From NCBI GenBank assembly GCA_900553635.1, contig USDU01000022.1:1-18087 (forward strand): a stretch of 18,087 nt of DNA, given 5' to 3'. A program made the position numbers and the translations under genes. Origin of the DNA: an uncultured Lachnospiraceae bacterium. GTDB taxonomy: Bacteria > Bacillota_A > Clostridia > Lachnospirales > Lachnospiraceae. Of the stretch, positions 7,648 to 15,443 are shown in pieces. How positions within the stretch are numbered: position 1 is the stretch's first letter; each line of letters begins with the position of its first letter. The notes beneath the pieces were generated by a model. It was not told the origin of the DNA. It did not search any database and saw only the letters and a list, made by a program, of their open reading frames with translations.

Positions 7648-8793
7648 TTACTCGTACAGGTTCTGTGCAATCTCTGCGTCTCCGCAGTTCTCTGCTGTAT
7701 ACCACTGGCATCCTGTATCTGTATCCTTAACAGCTGCGGTATTTCCGGAAGCTGCATCGTACAGAAGCTGAACCAGAGTCTCACCCATAGCTACCGGAGC
7801 CTGAGTAATGGAACCAAGCAGAACGCCATCCTTAACTGCCTGAATCTGAGCTGCGCCAGAGTCAAAGCCTGCTGCAACGATCTTGCCCTCGCCAACGCCG
7901 CACTTGTTCAGGTTCTCATTTGCGGTGATGATAGCGTTTGCGGAATGCTCGTTGGAGCCGTAGATTGCGATAGTATCCTTCTCGTTCATCAGAGCGGTTG
8001 CATCTGCTGCAGACAGCTCAGAGGTAACGCTTGCCGGTACACGAACGTCGATAACAACGTCAGCGCCATCGGTCTTCTCAGCCTTGGAATCTGCGATGTA
8101 CTTGTCGTTTCCAACTACGTTGGAAGTCTTGCCATCAGCCTTAGCCAGCTCAGCGAACTTGTCGATGAAGCCAAGACCTCTGTTGATAACGGACTCGGAA
8201 GTAGCATCCTGAGCTACAACACCAACACGAACCGGAGCGGTTGCGTTAGCTACCTGATCCTTAACTGCCTCGTAAACCTTCTCTGCTGCCAGAGCGCCTG
8301 CTGCGTAGTTGTCAGTAGAGCAGTTTGCAAGTACGGATCCTTCCGGAGCACCCGGAACACCAGAGTCAAATCCGATTACCGGAATGTTGCTGTCCATAGC
8401 CTTCTGAAGCAGATCCTTAACGGACTCTGTATCCAGAGCTGCCAGACCAACTGCTGTCGGGTTAGCGTTCAGAGCACTCTCGAGCTGCTGAACCTGCTGA
8501 GAAATGTTGGACTCACTGTCCGGACCTACAAAGTTAACAGTAACTCCGAGCTCTGCAGCCTTCTGCTCAACACCCTTCTTAACTGCCTGCCAGTACTGAT
8601 GCTGCAGACCCTTGGAAACGATCTCGAAAGACATTTCACTTGCGTCAGCTGCCGGAGCTGCTGCATCGTCTGTGGTCTCCTCAGTTTCTGCGTCAGGCGT
8701 TGTGGTTGTGGTGGTATCCTTGGAGCCGCCGCATGCGGTCAGTCCAACTACCATCGTTGCTGCAAGAACTGCTGCCAATACCTTCTTTTTCAT
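7648..8793 (-). CDS. main sugar-binding lipoprotein of the ABC importer
   Basis: A 381-residue lipoprotein that captures the sugar outside the membrane and delivers it to the two permeases. Signal peptide and lipobox LTAC place the lipidated Cys at 21, followed by a Thr/Glu/Ala-rich linker with six consecutive Thr (27-32). The Peripla_BP_4 fold (ribose/galactose type) starts near SFEIVSKGLQHQYWQAVKKGVEQKA (55-79), with NPTAVGLAALD and IPVIGFDSG in the N lobe and IVAAGFDSGAAQIQAVKDG in the C lobe. AGGAGG lies 8 nt before the ATG, and a second AAGGAG-like site sits about 16 nt further upstream (8819-8824). The gene uses a narrow set of codons, as expected for a highly expressed protein. It follows the second permease after 96 bp containing a short ACTGC/GCAGT hairpin (8846-8860). 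Specificity for fucose is inferred from fucU. Confidence 0.94.
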   Translation of the reverse strand: MKKKVLAAVLAATMVVGLTACGGSKDTTTTTTPDAETEETTDDAAAPAADASEMSFEIVSKGLQHQYWQAVKKGVEQKAAELGVTVNFVGPDSESNISQQVQQLESALNANPTAVGLAALDTESVKDLLQKAMDSNIPVIGFDSGVPGAPEGSVLANCSTDNYAAGALAAEKVYEAVKDQVANATAPVRVGVVAQDATSESVINRGLGFIDKFAELAKADGKTSNVVGNDKYIADSKAEKTDGADVVIDVRVPASVTSELSAADATALMNEKDTIAIYGSNEHSANAIITANENLNKCGVGEGKIVAAGFDSGAAQIQAVKDGVLLGSITQAPVAMGETLVQLLYDAASGNTAAVKDTDTGCQWYTAENCGDAEIAQNLYE

Positions 8794-8889
8794 GTAAAAA
8801 TCCTCCTTTTATTAAGTTCTCCTTATTGGATTCTTTTTTATATGAACTGCTCGCCGCAGTACACATCGTTATATAATTTTGAATTTCCC

Positions 8890-9894
8890 TTACTTATCCA
8901 GCTTCTTATTCTTCAGTACGTCGATGTAAACAGCTACAATCAGTACCAGTCCGATGATAATCTGCTGATAGTTTGCCTGAAGTCCGATAAGCGGGAGTCC
9001 TGTCTGGAGTACGGACATAATGAATACTCCCAGGATAGTACCGGAGATACTTCCGGATCCGCCGCTCATGGAGGTTCCTCCGATGATAGCTCCGCCGATA
9101 GCGTTCAGCTCTACACCACCGCCGCCGCCGGGCGCCATGGACTGAAATGCGGAGCTGTAAGCCAGCGCTGCAAGTCCTGTGAAGATGCCGGAGAATATAT
9201 ACGCCATGGTCTGATATTTTGCTACGTTGATACCGGACAGGCGGGTTGCCTCTTTGTTACTTCCGATTGCGATGATGTAACGTCCTGTACGTGTCTTATT
9301 GAGCACGATGCTCATAACCACTGCCAGAATCATGACCCACAGGAAGCCCAGAGGAAGCTTGGTCTCGCCTACTGTCAGCTTGAACAGGCTTCTGGTCCAG
9401 CCGTTGGGTGCGGTAGCGCCCGGCCAGGTTACACTGGCTCCGCCGGTAGCGATAGCGCCCAGACCTCTGGCAATCATCATGGTACAGAGGGTTGCCAGGA
9501 ACGGAGCGTGTCCGCCCTTGGAAACAATCAGTCCGTTGATAATTCCCATTACCAGACCGCAAATCAGGGTTGCCAGAATACCTACGATAACCGGCATTCC
9601 CTGACGTGTAATCAGGTATCCGCCAATCAGTGCGTAGCAGAACATACCGGTTCCGATGGAAAGGTCAACACCGCCTGTAATCAGGCAGAAGGTTACGCCG
9701 ATTCCAAGGAATGCCAGGTAGTATGTATAATCCATGATACTTAACAGTGTAGAATACTGCCGGAATGAGGGGCTTACCGCGCTGAAAAACGCTATCAGGG
9801 CAATCAGCACAATCACGACGACAATTTTCTGTACACCAATCGCTCTCACAAGCGGATTGTTTGTAAAAGCATTTCCGTTTTTCTTGTCTGTCAT
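8890..9894 (-). CDS. sugar ABC transporter permease (second)
   Basis: A 334-residue integral membrane protein of the RbsC/AraH/XylH type (BPD_transp_2), with roughly eight to ten hydrophobic helices. The family signature is GVTFCLITGGVDLSIG (66-81), and the later GAIIGGTSMSGGSGSISGTILGV block is also typical. The N terminus has a short polar stretch and then a helix (about 22-42). It pairs with the other permease (11423-12424), so the channel is probably a heterodimer, unlike the usual RbsC homodimer. AGGAGG sits 10 nt before the ATG and overlaps the TAG stop of the ATPase gene, so translation of the two is tightly linked. Confidence 0.94.
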   Translation of the reverse strand: MTDKKNGNAFTNNPLVRAIGVQKIVVVIVLIALIAFFSAVSPSFRQYSTLLSIMDYTYYLAFLGIGVTFCLITGGVDLSIGTGMFCYALIGGYLITRQGMPVIVGILATLICGLVMGIINGLIVSKGGHAPFLATLCTMMIARGLGAIATGGASVTWPGATAPNGWTRSLFKLTVGETKLPLGFLWVMILAVVMSIVLNKTRTGRYIIAIGSNKEATRLSGINVAKYQTMAYIFSGIFTGLAALAYSSAFQSMAPGGGGGVELNAIGGAIIGGTSMSGGSGSISGTILGVFIMSVLQTGLPLIGLQANYQQIIIGLVLIVAVYIDVLKNKKLDK

Positions 9895-9908
9895 TGTCTT
9901 ATTCCCTC

Positions 9909-11402
9909 CTAATTTCTAAGCGTTGCCGCGTGCATGATCCGCTCCTGTGTGGCTTCTTCGATTCCCAGCTCGCCGGTCTTTCTTCCCTCACACATGACTA
10001 CGATACGGTCACTCATTCGCAGAATCTCTGTCATCTCTGAAGAAATCATGATAATGGATTTTCCTTCCGCTACCAGCTCGTTCATCAGATGATAAATCTC
10101 GCTCTTCGCGCCTACGTCGATACCTCTGGTAGGCTCGTCGAAAATCAGGATGTCACAGTTTCTTACCAGCCACTTGGCGATAACCACCTTCTGCTGGTTT
10201 CCTCCGGACAGGTTGACTACCAGCTGATCCACGCTGGGAGTCTTGGTCTTCAGGGCCTCTACATATTCCTGAGCTACATCCTTCTCCTTCTTCTTATCAA
10301 TGAAGATACCCTTCATGAAGTTCTCCATGGTAGCCATGGTGGAGTTCTCAGCCACTGTCTTGTCTACTACAATACCGAAACGCTTACGGTCCTCGGAAAG
10401 GTATCCGATACCACATTTAACAGCATCCTGCGGAGTCTTGATGTCTACCTTCTGTCCATTGACATAGATATCGCCGCTGTCCTTCGGGTCTGCTCCGAAC
10501 AGCGCTCTGGCTGTCTCGGTACGGCCCGCGCCCATCAGTCCGGAGAAGCCGAGGATTTCGCCCTTATGAAGCTCAAAGCTTACATCCTTTACCATTCTTC
10601 CCGCATTCAGGTGCTCTACCTTCAGAACTACCGGCGCGTCCGGCGCAACCTGGCTTTCTGTCTTCGGGTCCTCATAGATAACACGGCCAACCATCATGTT
10701 GATGATGTCGTCCTTGGTGGAATCCTTGGTAATCAGAGTTCCTACATATCCGCCGTCACGCATGACGGTTACACGGTCTGTGATAACCTTAATCTCATCC
10801 ATACGGTGTGAGATATATACGATACCCATCTGCTTGTCGCGCAGGTCGCGGATAATCTTGAACAGCTCCTCGATCTCTGCCTCGGTCAGCGCTGCTGACG
10901 GCTCGTCGAAGATAATAACCTTTGCGTCATGGGAGATAGCCTTGGCGATCTCGCACATCTGCTGCTTTCCGACTGTCAGGCGGCTCATGGTCTCCTTCGG
11001 GTCGATATTGATACCAAGCTGATCGAACAGCTTCTTTGCTTCTTCATTCATCTTCTTATCGTCGATGAGCTTTCCATTCATGTACTCACGGCCGATAAAA
11101 ATGTTCTGAGCTACGGTCAGATGACCCATCATGTTCAGCTCCTGATGCACGATAACGATACCTGCATCCTGGGCCTCTCTCGGATTGGTGAATTCTACTT
11201 CCTTACCCTCGTAGGTAATGGTTCCCGCATCCTTATGGTAAATACCTGTCAGAACCTTCATCAGAGTTGACTTGCCGGCTCCGTTCTCACCCATCAGGGC
11301 GTGAACCTCTCCCTTGCGGATCTCCAGATCTACGTGATCCAGCGCATGTACGCCGGGGAACGACTTGTCAATTCCCTTCATGGTTAAAATTACGTCACCC
11401 AT
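9909..11402 (-). CDS. sugar ABC transporter ATPase, two fused nucleotide-binding domains
   Basis: A 497-residue ATPase of the RbsA/MglA/XylG type that powers sugar uptake from the inner face of the membrane. Domain 1 (about 1-245) has Walker A GENGAGKST (38-46), a non-standard signature LTVGKQQM (142-149), Walker B IIFDEP (163-168) and switch His199. Domain 2 (about 255-497) has a degenerate Walker A with GAGRTE (291-296) lacking the usual GKS/T, a standard LSGGNQQK (398-405), Walker B ILIFDEP (418-424) and Ser in place of the switch His. This asymmetry is normal for the family and means one composite ATP site is probably catalytically weak. It lies between the two permease genes with gaps of 20 and 14 bp. 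Confidence 0.96.
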   Translation of the reverse strand: MGDVILTMKGIDKSFPGVHALDHVDLEIRKGEVHALMGENGAGKSTLMKVLTGIYHKDAGTITYEGKEVEFTNPREAQDAGIVIVHQELNMMGHLTVAQNIFIGREYMNGKLIDDKKMNEEAKKLFDQLGINIDPKETMSRLTVGKQQMCEIAKAISHDAKVIIFDEPSAALTEAEIEELFKIIRDLRDKQMGIVYISHRMDEIKVITDRVTVMRDGGYVGTLITKDSTKDDIINMMVGRVIYEDPKTESQVAPDAPVVLKVEHLNAGRMVKDVSFELHKGEILGFSGLMGAGRTETARALFGADPKDSGDIYVNGQKVDIKTPQDAVKCGIGYLSEDRKRFGIVVDKTVAENSTMATMENFMKGIFIDKKKEKDVAQEYVEALKTKTPSVDQLVVNLSGGNQQKVVIAKWLVRNCDILIFDEPTRGIDVGAKSEIYHLMNELVAEGKSIIMISSEMTEILRMSDRIVVMCEGRKTGELGIEEATQERIMHAATLRN

Positions 11403-11422
11403 TTTTCGCTTCCCCCTTCCGA

Positions 11423-12424
11423 TTAATTCCGTCTGCGCCGGCTTCTAAGGTCAGCGTAAACAACCACCAGTACGATGATACCAGTAATGATATACTGATA
11501 ATTGATCTGGAATCCCATAGCCAGGATTCCTTCCTGCAGAAGGGCTATAATCAGAACTCCTACCAGGGTTCCGGCGATGGATGCCACTCCACCGGTCATG
11601 GAGGTACCGCCCATTACGCAGCCCGCGATTGCCTCGTTGTTGAAGGTATCGCCCAGACCCGGCTGAACGGTGGTGTATGCTCCCACATAGAAGATAGCTG
11701 CAAGTCCTGCCAGCAGGCCACAGATGATGTAGGCAAGCATTTCCCATTTCTTTGTATTTACACCGGACAGACGAACCGCCTCGCGGTTGCTTCCGATACA
11801 GAGAATGTATCTTCCGGCTTTTGTCTTATTTAAAATAATGGAGCAGATAATCGCGCCGATAATCAGGTAGATAAGACCGGTCGGAATATCCATACCGTTT
11901 ACCTTCATCTTTACCAGATTACGGAACCAGCCGTTGGCGTCTGCTGACTGGGGCCAGCTGACAGACTGTGTCTTGGTAAATACGGAGCCGACGCCCTTGG
12001 CAATCATCATGCTCGCCATGGAGGTGATGAAGGAAGGCAGTCCTGCGTAAGCTACCAGGAAACCATTGATGATACCGAAGATGGTTCCTACCAGAATGCT
12101 TACCAGCAGACATACCGGAAGCGGTACACCCTTCAGGGTCAGCATATATCCTGAAATCAGTGCTGAACAGAACATAACCGGTCCGATTGAGAAATCGATT
12201 CCTCCGGTCGCAATTACAAATGTTACACCCAGTGCAAGAAATCCTAAAAAGTAAGCGTAGTTCAGAGCACTTACGATTCGAGAATAACTTACGAAGCTTG
12301 CATTTGTCTTAATCAGCGGCGTCGCAATGGCAAACAGTATGTACAGCACCACCATAACACACAGCAGAACCAATGTGTTAAAGCCAATCTTTTTGACGAA
12401 CGCATTTTCTTTTATCTTCTCCAC
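11423..12424 (-). CDS. sugar ABC transporter permease (first)
   Basis: A 333-residue membrane protein of the same RbsC-like family as the permease at 8890-9894. The signature is GVTFVIATGGIDFSIG (66-81), and the later block is GCVMGGTSMTGGVASIAGTLVGV. The two share layout and many residues, so they look like diverged duplicates. The start codon is GTG at 12424, preceded by AGGAGG with 7-nt spacing. It is the first gene of the importer operon, about 100 nt after the predicted transcription start. The C-terminal end is arginine-rich. Confidence 0.94.
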   Translation of the reverse strand: MEKIKENAFVKKIGFNTLVLLCVMVVLYILFAIATPLIKTNASFVSYSRIVSALNYAYFLGFLALGVTFVIATGGIDFSIGPVMFCSALISGYMLTLKGVPLPVCLLVSILVGTIFGIINGFLVAYAGLPSFITSMASMMIAKGVGSVFTKTQSVSWPQSADANGWFRNLVKMKVNGMDIPTGLIYLIIGAIICSIILNKTKAGRYILCIGSNREAVRLSGVNTKKWEMLAYIICGLLAGLAAIFYVGAYTTVQPGLGDTFNNEAIAGCVMGGTSMTGGVASIAGTLVGVLIIALLQEGILAMGFQINYQYIITGIIVLVVVYADLRSRRRRN

Positions 12425-12532
12425 TTTCCTTCCTCCTAACTTCTGACTGCCCCTCCTGCCTCACCCCATAAAGAGACAAAAGGAACGGAACAACCGTCTT
12501 TTAAGTCTTGTCCGCTCTGTCAATCTATGACT

Positions 12533-12538
12533 ATTATA
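12533..12538 (-). promoter_or_regulatory. -10 box of the importer operon promoter
   Basis: A perfect TATAAT on the minus strand. RNA should start near 12526, leaving a leader of about 100 nt before the GTG start of the first permease. At the 17-bp position the -35 sequence is TTACTT, which matches consensus at only two of six bases. Such a promoter normally needs an activator bound next to it, and a direct repeat occupies exactly that place. Confidence 0.65.
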
Positions 12539-12563
12539 TGTCCAAAATATGAATAAAGTAATA

Positions 12564-12593
12564 GAAAATCTTTTTGGAAAGGTTGAAAATCTT
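12564..12593 (-). promoter_or_regulatory. tandem operator candidate, two 9-bp direct repeats
   Basis: GAAAATCTT occurs at 12564-12572 and again at 12585-12593 on the plus strand, which reads AAGATTTTC toward the operon. The 21-bp period equals two helical turns, so both copies face the same side of the DNA. Relative to the inferred start at 12526 they cover about -38 to -67. This is the classic position for an AraC-type activator dimer, and the response regulator encoded just upstream is of that type. Confidence 0.6.
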
Positions 12594-12640
12594 CTTTAAA
12601 TCAACTAAAATGCGGTAAAAACAGCACCTTTTTCAACATA

Positions 12641-12687
12641 AATAAAGATTTCGCAGGCTGCTGTCCGAAACAGCCGCCCGCGAAATC
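12641..12687 (-). terminator. terminator of the sensory cassette
   Basis: Long hairpin right after the stop of the anchored binding protein gene: 12647-12664 pairs with 12670-12687 over 18 positions with two mismatches and a 5-nt loop (outer arms GATTTCGC and GCGAAATC). The minus strand continues TTTATTTAT, an interrupted U-tract. It separates the sensory genes from the importer promoter. Confidence 0.8.
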
Positions 12688-12688
12688 C

Positions 12689-13666
12689 TTATTTTGCGAT
12701 CGGAAAGAGAAGCTTCTGATTCTCCTCCGTGTACATATTCTCTTTTGTAATCAACTCCGAACCGGAGTCTGTGCTTTTCGCGATCTTTCGTCCCCGTACC
12801 GCGTTCACCGCTGTCTCCACGCCCAGGTATCCCATATTGAAGGGCTTCTGGATCACCAGGGCTTCATAAATACCCGCCTCCAGATACTGGATCTGTTCCA
12901 TGGAACTGTCGATACTGCCCATCCGGATCTGGTCGGTCTTCCCGAGAGCCTTCACAGCCCGGGCCGCTCCCACGGCAGAATACTCATTGAGACCCACGAT
13001 CATATCCATGTCCGGATATTTTTTCAGAAGCTCCTTCGTCTGCTCATAGGCTTTGTCTGCGTCGGAATCGCAGAATACAATCTCCGCCACCTGTGAGCCG
13101 GCGTCACCCAGACCTGCGCGAAAGCCTGCCTCCCGTCCCACTGCCGTGGAGCTGCCCTTCACATGCCCCACGATTCCAATGACACTGTCCTCCTTCACAA
13201 ACCGCTTCATATAGCTGCCCAGCTTATAACCGGCCTCATAATTATCGGTGGCCACCACTGCGCTGCCCATGGGCTCATCCATGGTGGAGTCTGCCAACAC
13301 CAGCCGGATTCCTGCTTTTTCGATCTGCTCCGCATATGCTGCGGTCTGATCTGTACTGCTGGGGCAGAGCACGATAGCGTCCGGCTTCGACGCAATGGCG
13401 TCCAGAATCATCTGGTTCTGCGTATCCACCTCACGCTCATTTTTCGGACCCATGACAGTCAGATTCACATTATATTCTTCTGCTGCGGTCTCCCCGCCCT
13501 GATACACGGAGGTCCAGAAATCCGTATCATCCAGAGCCTTCTGTATCAGCACGATATCCAACGGGCGCGCCGTGTCCCAGGCCTTTTTCCAGTACCAGAG
13601 GCCGCCGGCCAGCACAATCAGGGCCGTGCCGGCAGCCAGAAGCATCCGTGCCCGTTTTTTACTCAT
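12689..13666 (-). CDS. membrane-anchored sugar-binding sensor protein
   Basis: A 325-residue protein with a ribose/galactose-type binding fold and an uncleaved-looking N-terminal anchor (8-26, rich in Leu/Ala/Gly and flanked by KKRAR and KK). There is no lipobox Cys and no clear AxA cleavage site. The fold starts at PLDIVLIQKALDDTDFW and includes DAIVLCPSS, IRLVLADSTMD, GREAGFRAG and IRMGSIDSS. I start at the ATG at 13666; a TTG at 13672, 12 nt after AAGGA, is an alternative. Either way it overlaps the kinase stop (13659). Related binding proteins encoded with YesM/LytS-type kinases, such as XylFII of Clostridium beijerinckii, present the sugar to the kinase, so a sensory rather than transport role is inferred. 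Confidence 0.88.
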   Translation of the reverse strand: MSKKRARMLLAAGTALIVLAGGLWYWKKAWDTARPLDIVLIQKALDDTDFWTSVYQGGETAAEEYNVNLTVMGPKNEREVDTQNQMILDAIASKPDAIVLCPSSTDQTAAYAEQIEKAGIRLVLADSTMDEPMGSAVVATDNYEAGYKLGSYMKRFVKEDSVIGIVGHVKGSSTAVGREAGFRAGLGDAGSQVAEIVFCDSDADKAYEQTKELLKKYPDMDMIVGLNEYSAVGAARAVKALGKTDQIRMGSIDSSMEQIQYLEAGIYEALVIQKPFNMGYLGVETAVNAVRGRKIAKSTDSGSELITKENMYTEENQKLLFPIAK

Positions 13667-15443
13667 TTTCAACTGCCGTCACGTCCTTTCCGGCCGGAAT
13701 CACCATGATGGCCCTGGTTCCCTGTCCCGGCTCGCTCTCAAAGCGCAGCCCGTATTCCGAGCCGTAGAACAGCCGGATCCGTTCATTTACATTGGAGACG
13801 CCTACGCCGTTGGACTTTGTATCCCGGATGTGTTTTTCGAAAATATGGGCCAGTGCCTCCGCGTCCATGCCGATGCCGTCGTCCTCCACCTCCAGCTGTA
13901 TGAGGCCGCCGGTTCGGAAACCGCGGATTTCAATGGTGCCTTTTCCTTCTTTATATTTGATACCGTGATAAATGGCATTCTCTACCAGGGGCTGCAAAAG
14001 GAGTTTTACAATTTTTTCCTCTTTTATGTCTTCTTCTACCGAAATTGAATATTCCAGTTTATCCTTATACCGCATTTTCTGAATGGTCAGATATGCCTCG
14101 GTGCAGTCCAGCTCCTCGCCGATGGTCACCTGCTCCTGTTCGTTGCTGATGGTCCGACGCAGCAGACGCGCCAGGGACGACGTCATGGTTACAACCTCCT
14201 TGTTTTTGCCCCACTCGGCCATCCAGATAATGGAATCCAGGGTATTATACAGAAAATGAGGGCTAATCTGGGATTGCAACGCCTTCAGCTCGTACTTGCG
14301 CTTGGCCCGCTGCTCCTGCTCGCTCTGCCGCATCAGGTTCTGAATTTCCTCAGTCATAATATTGAAGCTGCGGGTCAGGGAGCCAATCTCATTGCTGTCC
14401 CGCACTGCCAGGGCCGCATTACTGAAATTGCCCCGCTCCACTTCCTTCATGGAGCGCTCCAGTCCCTTTATGGGCCTGGTAATTTCGCTGGAAAGCAGGT
14501 AGGCCAATGTCAGCGCCACGGTAAAAAGCAGCAGCGCCATGACCACATAAATCAGCCGTGCCGCGTCCGCGTCCGCCATCAGCTCCGCCACGCTGGAAAC
14601 GCCCACCACGATCCAGCCGGTGGCCTCCGACCGGGAAATGGTGTATAGCTTTCCATCCTCTGTCAGGAAAGAGGAGTCTGTGCTCTCCATGACCTCGGAA
14701 ATCAATTCATGCTTCATACCACTGTAGATCAGTTGCTGCTGGGGATGATAGACAATACTTCCGTCTTTATCCAGGATATAGATATAACCCTTATTGCCCA
14801 GGCTGATGCGTTCGCACAGCTCCCGGATGGAGTTGTAATTCAAATCCACGAAAAATACGCCGCAGACGCCGGGATTCGCCTTGTTGGTGATGCTCCGGCT
14901 TAAGGTCACCACCCAGTCGTATTTATCCCGCACCGCGTTCTGCACATGCGAGGATGAGATAGCCGCCTGTCCATTCAGCTCCAGCGCCTCCTGATACCAG
15001 GACATGGCGCTCACCTTCGTATAGGGATTCAGCTCCGCGTCCCCGTCATTGATGACCGGATCCCGATCCTGAGGTAGCAACGCGATATTCGTAATATCCC
15101 CGCGGGTATCCGACACAGTCTTAAATACGGTGGTAATCCGCTCCCGCAGCTGTCTCGCGCGCTCGTCGCTCAAATTTTCCGTGAAGAGATAATCCCGGAC
15201 ATCATAGTTGCTGGATACGATATAGGAAATATTTTCCATATAGTTGATATAAGAATCAATGTCGTTGTTTACCTGGCCAATCAGCTGCGAGGTATAGGCC
15301 TTGGAATTCTTCAGAACCGTATTTTCCGTATACCGCAGAGAAATCACCAGATAGGTCAGCAGGGAAAAGACAATCAGCACACTGAAGACCACTATAATCG
15401 AAGTACGGATACTGCGGAACCGCGTCAGCAGATTTTTTTTCAT
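13659..15443 (-). CDS. YesM-type sensor histidine kinase
   Basis: A 594-residue membrane kinase. TM1 (16-36), an extracellular double-Cache-like region (37-295) with a proximal PAS-like strand GYIYILDKDGSIVYHP (219-234), TM2 (297-317), HAMP (about 318-370), then the His_kinase domain with the phospho-accepting His396 in SPHFLYNTLDS, and an ATPase domain with N-box LVENAIYHG (Asn489), DDGIGMD (521-527) and GVGVSNVNERI (546-556). It should phosphorylate the response regulator at 15440-17053. The start codon overlaps that gene's stop as ATGA. The large outer domain gives it a sensory surface of its own, in addition to any contact with the anchored binding protein encoded next. Confidence 0.95.
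   Translation of the reverse strand: MKKNLLTRFRSIRTSIIVVFSVLIVFSLLTYLVISLRYTENTVLKNSKAYTSQLIGQVNNDIDSYINYMENISYIVSSNYDVRDYLFTENLSDERARQLRERITTVFKTVSDTRGDITNIALLPQDRDPVINDGDAELNPYTKVSAMSWYQEALELNGQAAISSSHVQNAVRDKYDWVVTLSRSITNKANPGVCGVFFVDLNYNSIRELCERISLGNKGYIYILDKDGSIVYHPQQQLIYSGMKHELISEVMESTDSSFLTEDGKLYTISRSEATGWIVVGVSSVAELMADADAARLIYVVMALLLFTVALTLAYLLSSEITRPIKGLERSMKEVERGNFSNAALAVRDSNEIGSLTRSFNIMTEEIQNLMRQSEQEQRAKRKYELKALQSQISPHFLYNTLDSIIWMAEWGKNKEVVTMTSSLARLLRRTISNEQEQVTIGEELDCTEAYLTIQKMRYKDKLEYSISVEEDIKEEKIVKLLLQPLVENAIYHGIKYKEGKGTIEIRGFRTGGLIQLEVEDDGIGMDAEALAHIFEKHIRDTKSNGVGVSNVNERIRLFYGSEYGLRFESEPGQGTRAIMVIPAGKDVTAVENE

Noticed and set aside
8846..8860. Short ACTGC/GCAGT hairpin between the second permease and the SBP gene, considered as a terminator.
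   Set aside because: Only 5 bp, and followed by A-rich rather than T-rich sequence on the transcribed strand. At most a minor mRNA structure.
7945..9744. A 599-codon open frame on the plus strand opposite the SBP and permease genes.
   Set aside because: It is antisense to two clear genes, its translation is low-complexity and rich in Cys and Ser, and it lacks any family motif. It arises from the biased codon use of the SBP gene.
12424..12526. Leader of the importer operon examined for a riboswitch or attenuator.
   Set aside because: Only a 4-bp ACGG/CCGT stem and a spare SD-like AGGAGGGG stretch were seen, with no conserved aptamer layout that I recognise.
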